NCBI RefSeq assembly: GCF_048323755.1
Contig: NZ_JBLWFS010000030.1
Coordinates: 1-44,627 of the forward strand
Length of the DNA stretch: 44,627 bases
DNA from: Alkalihalobacterium sp048323755
Lineage (GTDB): Bacteria; Bacillota; Bacilli; Bacillales; Bacillaceae_F
Direction of reading: 5' to 3'
The position numbers and the translations under genes are program-made. This document shows positions 7,441 through 15,282 of the stretch, one piece after another (position 1 is the stretch's first letter; every line of letters begins with the position of its first letter). Below the pieces are notes generated by a model. It was not told the DNA's origin. It did no database searches and saw only the letters and a program-made list of their open reading frames with translations.

Positions 7441-7550
7441 AGAAGTTAGCATAGTTATGTGATTATTCTTACAATTTTATGTTAATATGAAGGAAAGTGT
7501 AATCGTTACGGAGTATACATAGCACAAAATTGTTGAAGGGGAAGATTTAT

Positions 7551-9635
7551 TTGAATTCAGTAGAAAACATCATGATTCCAGTCGAAGAGTGTTTGACTCC
7601 GGATCATTCGTTGAATGAAGCAATTAAGTTGATGAAAAAAACAAAATGGAATACGGTTCCTGTTGCTGATGAAAAGGGGAAATTAATTGGAGTTTTTACG
7701 CGTAGTGCTCTTTACCAGATGTTGCTATTACAGTTAGAGCAAAGGACACGAATTGAAAACTATATAAAAAAAGATATAGGGACGATTACTCTAGATACAA
7801 CGTTTGAACAATTAGAAGAATTTATTCAAATTAGTGAAGTAAGTACAGGGGTGGTCGTTGATGATGACGGTAAGCCAATTGGTCTCATTACAACACCTTC
7901 AGCGGTATTAAGTTTTTTACATCGTACACAATTACTAAAAGGCCAATTAGAAACGATTTTACAAACATCGAACTTAGGGGCATTAATGACCGATGAAAGA
8001 GGAAAAATTATTTTTGTGAATGAAAAACTAAATGAAATGCTTCAAGAAACAGCAGAACGTTTGTTGTTTCAAGATGTACAACAGTTTATTCCTAATTGGG
8101 AACGCTCCAATCTGGATAAAGAAATTCACTTTCGAATAAATTTCGGATCTGACTACTTTGTCGTTCGCCTATCTACATATCTCATGTCGAACGGAAAAAA
8201 AGGATCAATAGCCCTTTTCCAGAACGTTTCAGAAGTAGAGAACATGGCTCAAGAATTACAATCTGTTAAAAAGTGGAAAAGTATTTTACAAACGGTCATT
8301 GATAACGCCTACGATGGAGTAGTCATGGTGAATGAGGCTGGTCATGTTATTTTTATTAGTCCCTCACTTATCGAATTATTCGAGCTTGATGGACAAATGA
8401 TCGAACACTCTCCGGTCGATACAGTTTTACCACATCTTGAACTTACCCCAACACTCAAAACAGGTGTAGCGGATATTAGTGAATTTATGGAGATTAAAGG
8501 AATTAATTATATGGTCCACCGTATTCCGGTCTATCAAGACGATCAAATAATCGGTGTTATCGGAAAAATCGTGTATCGCCAATTACATGAGGTGCGGGAG
8601 CGTTTTAGAAGATATGAAGATATTGAAAGAAGAATGCAAGTTTCTAATAGAAGAACGGAAACATCTAGATTTACGTTTAAAGAGATCTTATCGCAAGACC
8701 CGCAAATGGAGAAATTAATGCGCAGTGGTATTAAAGCTGCTAAAGGACGTACGACCCTATTAATTCGCGGTGAAAGTGGAACTGGAAAAGAGCTTTTTGC
8801 ACATGCCATTCATAGTTCTAGTTCTTTCGGACAAGGTCCTTTCATTACCGTTAATTGTGCAGCGATACCTGAGCATTTGCTCGAGTCAGAGTTTTTCGGA
8901 TACGAAGAAGGTGCTTTTACGGGAGCTAAACAAAAAGGGAAGATGGGCAAGTTTGACCTAGCTAATGGTGGTACACTATTTTTGGATGAAGTTGGTGATA
9001 TGTCGTTACAGCTTCAAGCCAAACTACTACGCGTTTTACAAGAAAAAGAGTTCTATAGAGTCGGGGGGACCGAACGAATTGAAGTAAATGTGCGAATTAT
9101 TGCTGCAACGAATCGACCGCTTGAAGAAATGGTTGAAGCAGGTGAATTTCGTGAAGATCTATTTTATCGACTCAACGTCATTTCATTTGAAATACCCCCA
9201 CTTCGGAAGAGGAAAAAAGATATTCTATTATTAAGTGAATCGTTCATTGAGGCATTAAATAAACAAAATGGGACAAGCATTATTGGATGGGACCCAATTG
9301 TACAACAAGTGATGATGGAATATGATTGGCCAGGTAACATAAGAGAATTGCGAAACGTCTGGGAACGAGCGATGGTTTTCTCAGAAAGTGGGAACGTGCA
9401 ACTTGTGGATTTACCTGATTATTTATTGAAAAAGGTAGGATATGATTTATTAATAGATGAAGAGGAAACAACATCTCCTGAACACACTTTATTGGAAAAG
9501 GCTGAACAAATGGCGATACAAAAAGCGCTCATAAGCGCAAACGGTAATAAGAGTCAGGCCTGTAAGATGTTAGGGATTAGCCGGTCAGTCCTATATGATA
9601 AGTTAAAAAAATATGAATTCAACAAAGTGAAATAA
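7551..9635 (+). CDS. Sigma-54-dependent transcriptional activator with tandem CBS and PAS domains
   Basis: This enhancer-binding activator of sigma-54 (SigL) RNA polymerase has, in order, two CBS domains (about 1-125), two PAS-like domains (about 135-240 and 250-345), an AAA+ domain (about 375-610) and a Fis-type helix-turn-helix (about 648-690). The AAA+ domain has Walker A GESGTGKE (about 407), GAFTGA, the sigma-54 contact loop (about 454), Walker B LFLDEVGDM and the arginine finger region FREDLFYRLNV. The DNA-binding helix is NKSQACKMLGISRSVLYDKL. The CBS pair probably binds an adenosine-containing ligand and PAS a small molecule; the inducer is unknown. The start is TTG 7551, 6-8 bases after AAGGGGAAG; an upstream TTG at 7530 lacks a site. 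It is followed by a terminator and then a good sigma-54 promoter driving the acyl-CoA genes, its likely target. Confidence 0.9.
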   Translation: MNSVENIMIPVEECLTPDHSLNEAIKLMKKTKWNTVPVADEKGKLIGVFTRSALYQMLLLQLEQRTRIENYIKKDIGTITLDTTFEQLEEFIQISEVSTGVVVDDDGKPIGLITTPSAVLSFLHRTQLLKGQLETILQTSNLGALMTDERGKIIFVNEKLNEMLQETAERLLFQDVQQFIPNWERSNLDKEIHFRINFGSDYFVVRLSTYLMSNGKKGSIALFQNVSEVENMAQELQSVKKWKSILQTVIDNAYDGVVMVNEAGHVIFISPSLIELFELDGQMIEHSPVDTVLPHLELTPTLKTGVADISEFMEIKGINYMVHRIPVYQDDQIIGVIGKIVYRQLHEVRERFRRYEDIERRMQVSNRRTETSRFTFKEILSQDPQMEKLMRSGIKAAKGRTTLLIRGESGTGKELFAHAIHSSSSFGQGPFITVNCAAIPEHLLESEFFGYEEGAFTGAKQKGKMGKFDLANGGTLFLDEVGDMSLQLQAKLLRVLQEKEFYRVGGTERIEVNVRIIAATNRPLEEMVEAGEFREDLFYRLNVISFEIPPLRKRKKDILLLSESFIEALNKQNGTSIIGWDPIVQQVMMEYDWPGNIRELRNVWERAMVFSESGNVQLVDLPDYLLKKVGYDLLIDEEETTSPEHTLLEKAEQMAIQKALISANGNKSQACKMLGISRSVLYDKLKKYEFNKVK

Positions 9636-9671
9636 GCTCTATAAATCTACTTCTATAAACGAGGAGGTAAA

Positions 9672-9720
9672 CACAAACTAACGACTGAAAATGTTAGATT
9701 TTGTGCTTAGCTCTTTTTTT
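9672..9720 (+). terminator. Terminator after the sigma-54 regulator gene
   Basis: CACAAACTAAC (9672-9682) pairs with GTTAGATTTTGTG (9693-9705) with a small bulge. It is followed by CTTAGCTC and seven Ts. Confidence 0.6.
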
Positions 9721-9782
9721 CTTTCATAAAATATTACAGTGCCTAGTAAATGGTAGAGGGTAAAAAAGTGATTTATATTGAG

Positions 9783-9832
9783 ACACTCTAGCCATGTCTA
9801 GTGTACAGATTTCAGACACCGTTAATAGGTGT
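9783..9832 (+). promoter_or_regulatory. Candidate upstream activating sequences for the sigma-54 regulator
   Basis: Two inverted repeats lie 50-100 bp upstream of the -24/-12 promoter: ACACT (9783-9787) / AGTGT (9800-9804) and ACACC (9816-9820) / GGTGT (9828-9832). Each is preceded by AG, so AGACAC recurs at 9781 and 9814, 33 bp apart (about three turns). The spacing suits a multimeric enhancer-binding protein. Confidence 0.4.
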
Positions 9833-9868
9833 TACTAAAAAAAGACATCAATAGAGCGTAGTTAAACA

Positions 9869-9885
9869 TGGCATGATTTTTGCAT
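9869..9885 (+). promoter_or_regulatory. Sigma-54 (-24/-12) promoter of the thiolase operon
   Basis: TGGCAT-N5-TTGCAT has the invariant GG (9870-9871) and GC (9882-9883) with exactly 10 bases between them. Transcription would begin near 9895. This rules out the in-frame ATG at 9884 as the thiolase start, because it lies inside the -12 box. Confidence 0.85.
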
Positions 9886-9934
9886 GTGGGAAATGAGTAT
9901 ACAATTGTATTTAGACCATTTAGGGGGAATGAAA

Positions 9935-11083
9935 ATGCGTGAAGTAGTCATTGTTGAAGCAGTGCGAACACCTGTTGGAAAACGTAAAGGGCTTTTGAGT
10001 AATGTGCGCCCTGATGATATGGCAGCGAAAGTATTAAAAGAATTAGTCAATCGGATTGGAATTGATCCAGCACTTGTTGAAGACGTGGTGATGGGATGTG
10101 TATCACAAGTGGAAGAACAAGGAATTAATATTGCTCGAACAGCTGTTTTACAGGCTGATTTTCCAATTAACGTTCCAGGTACAACGATTGATCGGCAATG
10201 TGGTTCAGGCCAACAAGCTGTACATTTTGCAGCACAAGCGATTGCAAGTGGCGATATGGATATTGTCATTGCTGGCGGCGTGGAAAGTATGTCACGTGTT
10301 CCGATGGGTGCGACTCGACAAAAATCAGATTGGAGCGAGGAGCTCACTTCACGTTATGAGATGATTCATCAAGGACTTTCAGCAGAACGTATTAGTGAGA
10401 AGTGGGGATATACGCGTACCCAGTTAGACGAATTCTCATTAGAAAGTCATCGTCGCGCAATTCAAGCTCAAGAAGAAGGACGCTTTGATCGCGAAATAAT
10501 GCCATTTGAAGTAACACTTGAGGATGGGACAAAAACGATAGTTACACAAGATGAAGGACCGCGAAAAGGCACATCTTTAGAAAAATTAGCTACGTTAAAA
10601 CCAGCATTTTCTGAAAACGGTGTTATTCATGCGGGAAATGCGAGTCAAATGAGCGATGGTTCTGCCGCTATTCTTTTAATGTCTAAAGATAAAGCAATTG
10701 AGCTAGGTTTAACCCCTCGATTTCGTATCGTTGCTCGAAAGGTAGTCGGATCTGATCCAACTTTAATGTTAACAGGTCCAATTGAAGCTACCAAACAAGT
10801 ACTTGATAAGGCAGGTCTTACGATTGAAGATATAGACCTTTATGAAGTTAATGAAGCTTTTGCCCCAGTTCCGATGTGTTGGTTAGATGAAGTAAAAGCA
10901 GACCCAGCAAAGCTTAATGTCAACGGTGGTGCGATTGCATTAGGCCACCCGCTAGGAGCAAGTGGAGCACGTGTCATGATTACTCTTATGCACGAACTAG
11001 AAAGAACAGGTGGAAGATATGGACTGCAAGCGATTTGTGAAGGTGGCGGCATGGCTAACGCAACAATTATTGAACGAATTTAA
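9935..11083 (+). CDS. Acetyl-CoA acyltransferase (thiolase)
   Basis: The enzyme cleaves 3-ketoacyl-CoA to acetyl-CoA plus a shortened acyl-CoA (or runs the reverse condensation) in the cytoplasm. The nucleophile Cys is at residue 89 in TIDRQCGSGQQA. The catalytic His is in GHPLGASGAR and the second Cys in AICEGGGMANATIIE near the C-terminus. The N-terminus REVVIVEAVRTPVG is typical. The ending CEGGGMANATIIE is the form seen in catabolic FadA-type thiolases rather than biosynthetic acetoacetyl-CoA thiolases, an impression from memory. The start is ATG 9935, 7 bases after GGGGG; upstream in-frame ATGs at 9884 and 9929 are in the promoter or too close to the site. It is the first gene of a sigma-54-driven unit with SDR and acyl-CoA dehydrogenase. 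Confidence 0.9.
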   Translation: MREVVIVEAVRTPVGKRKGLLSNVRPDDMAAKVLKELVNRIGIDPALVEDVVMGCVSQVEEQGINIARTAVLQADFPINVPGTTIDRQCGSGQQAVHFAAQAIASGDMDIVIAGGVESMSRVPMGATRQKSDWSEELTSRYEMIHQGLSAERISEKWGYTRTQLDEFSLESHRRAIQAQEEGRFDREIMPFEVTLEDGTKTIVTQDEGPRKGTSLEKLATLKPAFSENGVIHAGNASQMSDGSAAILLMSKDKAIELGLTPRFRIVARKVVGSDPTLMLTGPIEATKQVLDKAGLTIEDIDLYEVNEAFAPVPMCWLDEVKADPAKLNVNGGAIALGHPLGASGARVMITLMHELERTGGRYGLQAICEGGGMANATIIERI

Positions 11084-11148
11084 TATTGAACGAAACCATT
11101 TAAATAAGAAAGTTCTATGATTTAAAACATTTTCAGGAGGTATGTTGT

Positions 11149-11916
11149 ATGAAGATGCAAGAAACAATTGCAATTGTAACTGGGGGCGCTTCAGGTTTAG
11201 GTGAAGCAACGGTAAGAAATATTGTAGCCAATGGTGGTAAGGCGGCCATTCTTGATTTATCGGCAGAAAACGGTAACCGTCTCGTTGAAGAACTAGGTGG
11301 AAATGTGATGTTCGTCAAAACAAATGTAACACATGAAGAAAGTGTCCAAAATGCCCTGAATGAAGCGACTCAAGCATTTGGTAATTACAATACAGTAGTT
11401 AACTGTGCAGGAATCGGTCTAGCACAAAAAACAGTGAGTCGAGGGCAAGCTCATGATTTAGATAGCTTTGTCAAAGTAATTAATGTCAATCTAATTGGTA
11501 CATTTAACGTTATTCGTTTAGCAGCAAAACAAATGACGGAAAATGAAACAAATAAGCAAGGTGAGCGCGGAGTGATCATTAATACTGCTTCTGTAGCAGC
11601 TTTTGATGGCCAAATCGGGCAAGTAGCTTATAGTGCATCAAAGGGCGGTATTGTCGGGATGACCTTACCAATTGCTCGTGATCTAGCGAAAAGCGGGATC
11701 CGCGTAGTCACTATTGCTCCAGGACTTTTTGAAACACCTTTATTTAACGGATTACCTGAAGAAGCAAAAACTGCATTAGGTAAGCAGGTTCCATTCCCGT
11801 CAAGATTAGGAACACCTGCTGAATATGGTCAATTAGCTCAGGCTATTATTGAGAACCCGATGTTGAATGGAGAAACGATCCGCTTAGATGGTGCGATCCG
11901 TATGCAACCTAAATAA
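11149..11916 (+). CDS. Type-2 3-hydroxyacyl-CoA dehydrogenase-like short-chain dehydrogenase (HSD17B10-like)
   Basis: This 255-residue Rossmann-fold SDR has the cofactor motif TGGASGLG (11-18), an NCAG motif (85-88), and the catalytic Ser148, Tyr161 and Lys165 (YSASK). Asp36 in AILDLS after the second strand points to NAD rather than NADP. The long insert around 90-105 and the ending LNGETIRLDGAIRM recall human HSD17B10, which oxidises 3-hydroxyacyl-CoA and 2-methyl-3-hydroxybutyryl-CoA. It therefore probably supplies the ketoacyl-CoA for the thiolase 65 bases upstream. An AGGAGGT site lies at good distance. Straight-chain fatty acid and isoleucine-derived substrates cannot be separated from sequence alone. 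Confidence 0.85.
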   Translation: MKMQETIAIVTGGASGLGEATVRNIVANGGKAAILDLSAENGNRLVEELGGNVMFVKTNVTHEESVQNALNEATQAFGNYNTVVNCAGIGLAQKTVSRGQAHDLDSFVKVINVNLIGTFNVIRLAAKQMTENETNKQGERGVIINTASVAAFDGQIGQVAYSASKGGIVGMTLPIARDLAKSGIRVVTIAPGLFETPLFNGLPEEAKTALGKQVPFPSRLGTPAEYGQLAQAIIENPMLNGETIRLDGAIRMQPK

Positions 11917-12006
11917 TAGCAGCAAAGCTAGTTATAACGAGGGTCTTGCTATTAAACAAGTATAAGGTCAAATAGCGACTCTATCCTATTAAAAAGGGGT
12001 GTCATA

Positions 12007-13161
12007 ATGTCAAGAGCATATTTAACAGAAGAGCATGAAATCTTTAGAAAAGCATTACGAAAATATTTAGATAAAGAGGTAGCCCCTCACTTTGATGAGT
12101 GGGAAGAGGCGAGACAAGTTCCGAAAACATTTTGGAAGCAGTTAGGCGAACAAGGTTTTTTATGTCCATGGCTGGATGAAGAATACGGTGGTATGAATGC
12201 GGACTTTGCTTATTCTGTAGTGTTTACAGAAGAACTTGAAAAAATAGGAGCTGGAATTGGTGGTCCAGGTCTTCATAATGATATTGTAATGCCATACATC
12301 GATTCCTATGGATCCAAGGAGCAAAAGCAAAGATGGTTACCGCGAAGTGTAACTGGAGAAGTGATCTCTTCTATTGCGATGACAGAACCAGGGACAGGGT
12401 CGGATTTAGCTGCGATCAAAACGACAGCTGTACGAGACGGAGATCATTACGTTATCAATGGTGAAAAGATATTTATCACAAATGGTTATTCAACGAATTT
12501 CATCGTCGTTGTTTGTAAGACCGATACGAAAGCGAACCCTCCGCATAAAGGGATAAGCCTTATTGTTGTAGATACGATTGATGGGGAGGTGCCAGGATTT
12601 AAAAAAGGGAAAAAGTTAAAAAAGGTAGGTCAACATACGTCTGACACAGCTGAATTAATTTTTGAAGATGTAAGAGTTCCTGTTGAAAACCTACTTGGAG
12701 AAGAAGGAAAAGGATTTTACTACCTCATGGATAAATTACAACAAGAAAGATTAATGGTTGCGATTGGAGCGATCACTTCAGCTGAAAGAATGCTAGAAAT
12801 TACGATTGATTATGTTAAACAACGTAAAGCTTTTGGTAGACCTATTAGCCAATTTCAAAATACACAATTTAAGCTAGCAGAAATGGCTACAGAAGTTGAA
12901 ATCGGGCGAACGTTTGTTGATAACTTAATTGTTAAACATATGGCTGGAGAAGATGTTGTTACAGAAGTTTCCATGGCCAAATGGTGGGTGACAGATTTGG
13001 CGAAAAAGATGGCTGGAGAGTGTATGCAGCTACATGGCGGATACGGTTATATGGAAGAATACGAAATTGCTAGAAGATACCGTGATATACCAGTTTCGAC
13101 GATTTATGCTGGGACGAATGAGATTATGAAACAAATTATTGCTAAAAATATGGGGCTATAA
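12007..13161 (+). CDS. Acyl-CoA dehydrogenase (LCAD/IVD-like)
   Basis: This FAD enzyme makes the trans-2 double bond in acyl-CoA and passes electrons to ETF. The 384-residue length is typical. The FAD/substrate motif AMTEPGTGSD is at about 125-133, and the C-terminal RYRDIPVSTIYAGTNEIM is present. The C-terminal position that carries the catalytic Glu in short- and medium-chain enzymes (YEGT) is Ala here (YAGT). In LCAD and isovaleryl-CoA dehydrogenases the base lies instead on an earlier helix, and Glu247 in LQQERLMVAIG matches that place, so the enzyme should be active and LCAD/IVD-like. It is preceded by AAAAAGGGGTG and is the last gene of the sigma-54 unit, 90 bases after the SDR. Confidence 0.9.
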   Translation: MSRAYLTEEHEIFRKALRKYLDKEVAPHFDEWEEARQVPKTFWKQLGEQGFLCPWLDEEYGGMNADFAYSVVFTEELEKIGAGIGGPGLHNDIVMPYIDSYGSKEQKQRWLPRSVTGEVISSIAMTEPGTGSDLAAIKTTAVRDGDHYVINGEKIFITNGYSTNFIVVVCKTDTKANPPHKGISLIVVDTIDGEVPGFKKGKKLKKVGQHTSDTAELIFEDVRVPVENLLGEEGKGFYYLMDKLQQERLMVAIGAITSAERMLEITIDYVKQRKAFGRPISQFQNTQFKLAEMATEVEIGRTFVDNLIVKHMAGEDVVTEVSMAKWWVTDLAKKMAGECMQLHGGYGYMEEYEIARRYRDIPVSTIYAGTNEIMKQIIAKNMGL

Positions 13162-13188
13162 TAAAAAGCGATAACAATTACTGAAATT

Positions 13189-13258
13189 ATTTGCTGCTTT
13201 AACACATTAACTGAAATGTTTGCTTTCGGAGAAGGAATTCGTAGTTAAGGCAGCAAAT
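13189..13258 (+). repeat. 70-nt stem-loop downstream of the acyl-CoA dehydrogenase gene
   Basis: ATTTGCTGCTTTAAC (13189-13203) pairs with GTTAAGGCAGCAAAT (13244-13258) over 15 bp with a single G-U pair. The loop contains a small ACATT / AATGT hairpin (13204-13219). There is no T run, so it is not a standard terminator. It may be a transcript-end stabiliser or a relic of a repeat. Confidence 0.5.
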
Positions 13259-13313
13259 ACTACTAAAAGAGAATAATATATTGGTACAATATTCTATCTG
13301 ATTGCTATCAATA

Positions 13314-13346
13314 TGCTATAATCTGTCTAGTTATTATCTAGCAGAT
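13314..13346 (+). promoter_or_regulatory. Extended -10 promoter and overlapping palindromic operator of the MFS gene
   Basis: TGCTATAAT (13314-13322) is a perfect extended -10, with no good -35. Overlapping its end, ATCTG-T-CTAG (13321-13330) and CTAG-CAGAT (13338-13346) form an inverted repeat around TTATTAT, with one bulged base. A repressor bound here would cover the transcription start. No regulator gene lies next to it. Confidence 0.55.
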
Positions 13347-13361
13347 TATTAAAGGAGATGT

Positions 13362-14792
13362 TTGATAGCAATGGAGAACGAAATGAAATACTCATATTCG
13401 ATATCTGACTCAGACAAGAAAAAACTCATGAGTATGTTGTTTATACTTGTTTTATTTTCGATTATGAATTCCACAATGTTTATGGTTTCTGTCCCTGATA
13501 TCGCAGAGTACTTTGGCCTTTTACCTTCACAAGTAAGTTGGGTCGTTACTGGTTACATTATTTTGTATTCGATCGGTGCATTATTATACGGGAAGTTAGT
13601 CGATATTTTTCCAATCAAAAACCTATTAACGTTTGGAATTAGTCTGTTTGTCATCGGGTCCATCTTCGGGTTTCTAGCTCCAAGTTATTTGCTCGTTGTC
13701 CTTTCGAGAATGGTCCAAGCTTGTGGTGCTGCCGCTGTTATTGCGATTGTTTTTGTAATTCCGTCGCGCTACTTTCCACAAGAAAAAGGGAAAATGCTCG
13801 GAATTTTGTCTTCTGCAATGGCGTTTGGTGCAGGATTAGGTCCAGTGCTCGGAGGATTTATTGCGGGTTTTTTAGACTGGCACTATATCTTTTTGTTTTC
13901 TTTTTTTGTTGGTTTAACTTTGCCTTTTATTCGGGTACTATTACCGAAAGAAGAAAAGAAAAATGGTAAGCCTGACGTTATTGGAGCTTTACTTATGGCT
14001 GCTGGTGTTGCCTTATTTATACTATTTATTACAACTTTTTATTGGCCGTATTTATTGTTCGGTACAATTATTAGTGCAACGTTCTTTTGGTGGATTTACT
14101 ATTGTAAGGATCCATTAATTTTACCTGAAATGTTTAAAAATAATGTTTATCGGATAACGGTCTCCACCTCTTTTTTCGGTACATTAATAATGTTTAGTAA
14201 TCTATTCATTTTGCCACTTCTATTAAGGGATGTGCATGGACTTAGTACAGTTCAAATTGGGTTGGTTCTGTTTCCTGGAGCGGTACTCGGAGCTTTTGTT
14301 GGACGTCTTGCTGGAGGGTTTACAGATCGGTTTGGAAGTCAAATGGTCTGTTATTTTGCAATCATATTAATTTTCTTTGGATCAACGTTTCTTTCTAGCT
14401 TTATTGGCTTTGCTCCTTGGGTAATAAGTTTAATTTTTAGTATTAATTTCATTGCGTTTCCGATCTTTCAAACGTCCATGGCCAATTTAATCTCGACTGT
14501 GTTGCCAGATGAACAAATGGGTGTTGGAATGGGAGTTTACAATCTTGGTAATTTAATCTCAGGTGCGGTTGGCGGCGCAATTATAGGTAGAATTTTAGAT
14601 TACTCATTTGTCGGAATTTCATTAAATCCCTTTGTTGAGAGTACTGGAGTTGTTGTTGTGTATAGCAATATTTTTGTCGGATTAGCTGTGCTAGCCATAT
14701 TAATTGGGCTTTATTTTTATCTATCCAATCGTCGGCAGCAGATGTTGGTTCAAAGAGATAACGTTCAACATATTAAACAATTAGGTAGTTAG
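13362..14792 (+). CDS. MFS drug/metabolite exporter, Tet(L)/DHA2-like
   Basis: This protein of about 475 residues has some 14 hydrophobic segments, as in the DHA2 (14-TM) drug:H+ antiporters. It shows GKLVDIFPIK in loop 2-3 (motif A position), an ARMVQ-like SRMVQACGAAA in TM4, and GAGLGPVLGGF in TM5 (motif C, typical of exporters). The layout and phrases such as VSVPDIAEYF and KDVHGLST-like RDVHGLST resemble Tet(L)/Tet(K), but I cannot say tetracycline is the substrate; related Bacillus proteins also exchange Na+/K+ for H+. The start is either TTG 13362 or ATG 13371; neither has ideal spacing from AAAGGAGATG (13351-13360). A repressor-type palindrome covers the promoter. Confidence 0.85.
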   Translation: MIAMENEMKYSYSISDSDKKKLMSMLFILVLFSIMNSTMFMVSVPDIAEYFGLLPSQVSWVVTGYIILYSIGALLYGKLVDIFPIKNLLTFGISLFVIGSIFGFLAPSYLLVVLSRMVQACGAAAVIAIVFVIPSRYFPQEKGKMLGILSSAMAFGAGLGPVLGGFIAGFLDWHYIFLFSFFVGLTLPFIRVLLPKEEKKNGKPDVIGALLMAAGVALFILFITTFYWPYLLFGTIISATFFWWIYYCKDPLILPEMFKNNVYRITVSTSFFGTLIMFSNLFILPLLLRDVHGLSTVQIGLVLFPGAVLGAFVGRLAGGFTDRFGSQMVCYFAIILIFFGSTFLSSFIGFAPWVISLIFSINFIAFPIFQTSMANLISTVLPDEQMGVGMGVYNLGNLISGAVGGAIIGRILDYSFVGISLNPFVESTGVVVVYSNIFVGLAVLAILIGLYFYLSNRRQQMLVQRDNVQHIKQLGS

Positions 14793-14894
14793 CAAGGGTC
14801 TGAGTCGGTTGATTTGGATAAATATAATTTAGAGAAAATTCAAAAAATAAAAAGGGTTTCTTATTTCGACATAGAATTAATATACTAAACCATT

Positions 14895-14910
14895 TATAAA
14901 GCGTTTTCAT
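14895..14910 (+). promoter_or_regulatory. Weak cre-like site upstream of the 57-aa gene
   Basis: TATAAAGCGTTTTCAT agrees with the CcpA cre consensus WTGNAARCGNWWWCAW at all positions but two (the TG near the left end). It lies 58 bases before the small gene. Confidence 0.25.
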
Positions 14911-14967
14911 GTATATCCGGTAAAAAGATTTCGAAGTTAGAAAAATAATTGTACCTAGGGGGAAGTT

Positions 14968-15141
14968 ATGAGCACAATTCGAAAAAGTGGAATTTATGAG
15001 AACATAAGTAAAAAGAGATGGGAATATTGGTTAGTTAAGAATAGTGATATTAAAATTATGGTTTCTTGGTTACAGTGGGGGTCGACAGACGAAGAATATA
15101 AAAAGTGGGAAGAAAACTGTTTAATAACGAAGGCTGGATAA
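14968..15141 (+). CDS. Small hypothetical protein (57 aa)
   Basis: This short ORF has a strong AGGGGGAAG ribosome binding site 2-8 bases before its ATG, and a terminator follows 22 bases after its stop. Both argue that it is a real gene. The product is rich in Trp and Lys (KKRWEYWLVKN, MVSWLQWGS, YKKWEEN), with five tryptophans in 57 residues, and has no membrane segment or signal. I do not recognise the family. Tryptophan-rich, basic-acidic small proteins can bind proteins or nucleic acid, but no function is proposed. Confidence 0.65.
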   Translation: MSTIRKSGIYENISKKRWEYWLVKNSDIKIMVSWLQWGSTDEEYKKWEENCLITKAG

Positions 15142-15163
15142 ATATGGTTTTTAATTAAGGGAA

Positions 15164-15209
15164 GGCTGACTTTGTGGGCTGATTAACGCCTGTTGAGTTA
15201 GCTTTTTTT
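15164..15209 (+). terminator. Terminator after the 57-aa gene
   Basis: GGCTGACT (15164-15171) pairs with AGTTAGC(T) (15196-15203) including G-U pairs, around a 24-base loop. Seven Ts follow. Confidence 0.6.
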
Positions 15210-15282
15210 GTGGAAAAATTAACTATAGTATCATTATCGCCTATCGGTGCCAAACAAGCATAACCCTTGCTTTCTCAATGAC

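Noticed and set aside
8543..8809. Minus-strand ORF inside the sigma-54 regulator gene
   Set aside because: It is the reverse-strand reading of a well-conserved AAA+ and PAS region, and has no ribosome binding site.
9862..10347. 161-codon minus-strand ORF over the thiolase start
   Set aside because: It overlaps the sigma-54 promoter and the catalytic cysteine region of thiolase; the composition is that of an antisense frame.
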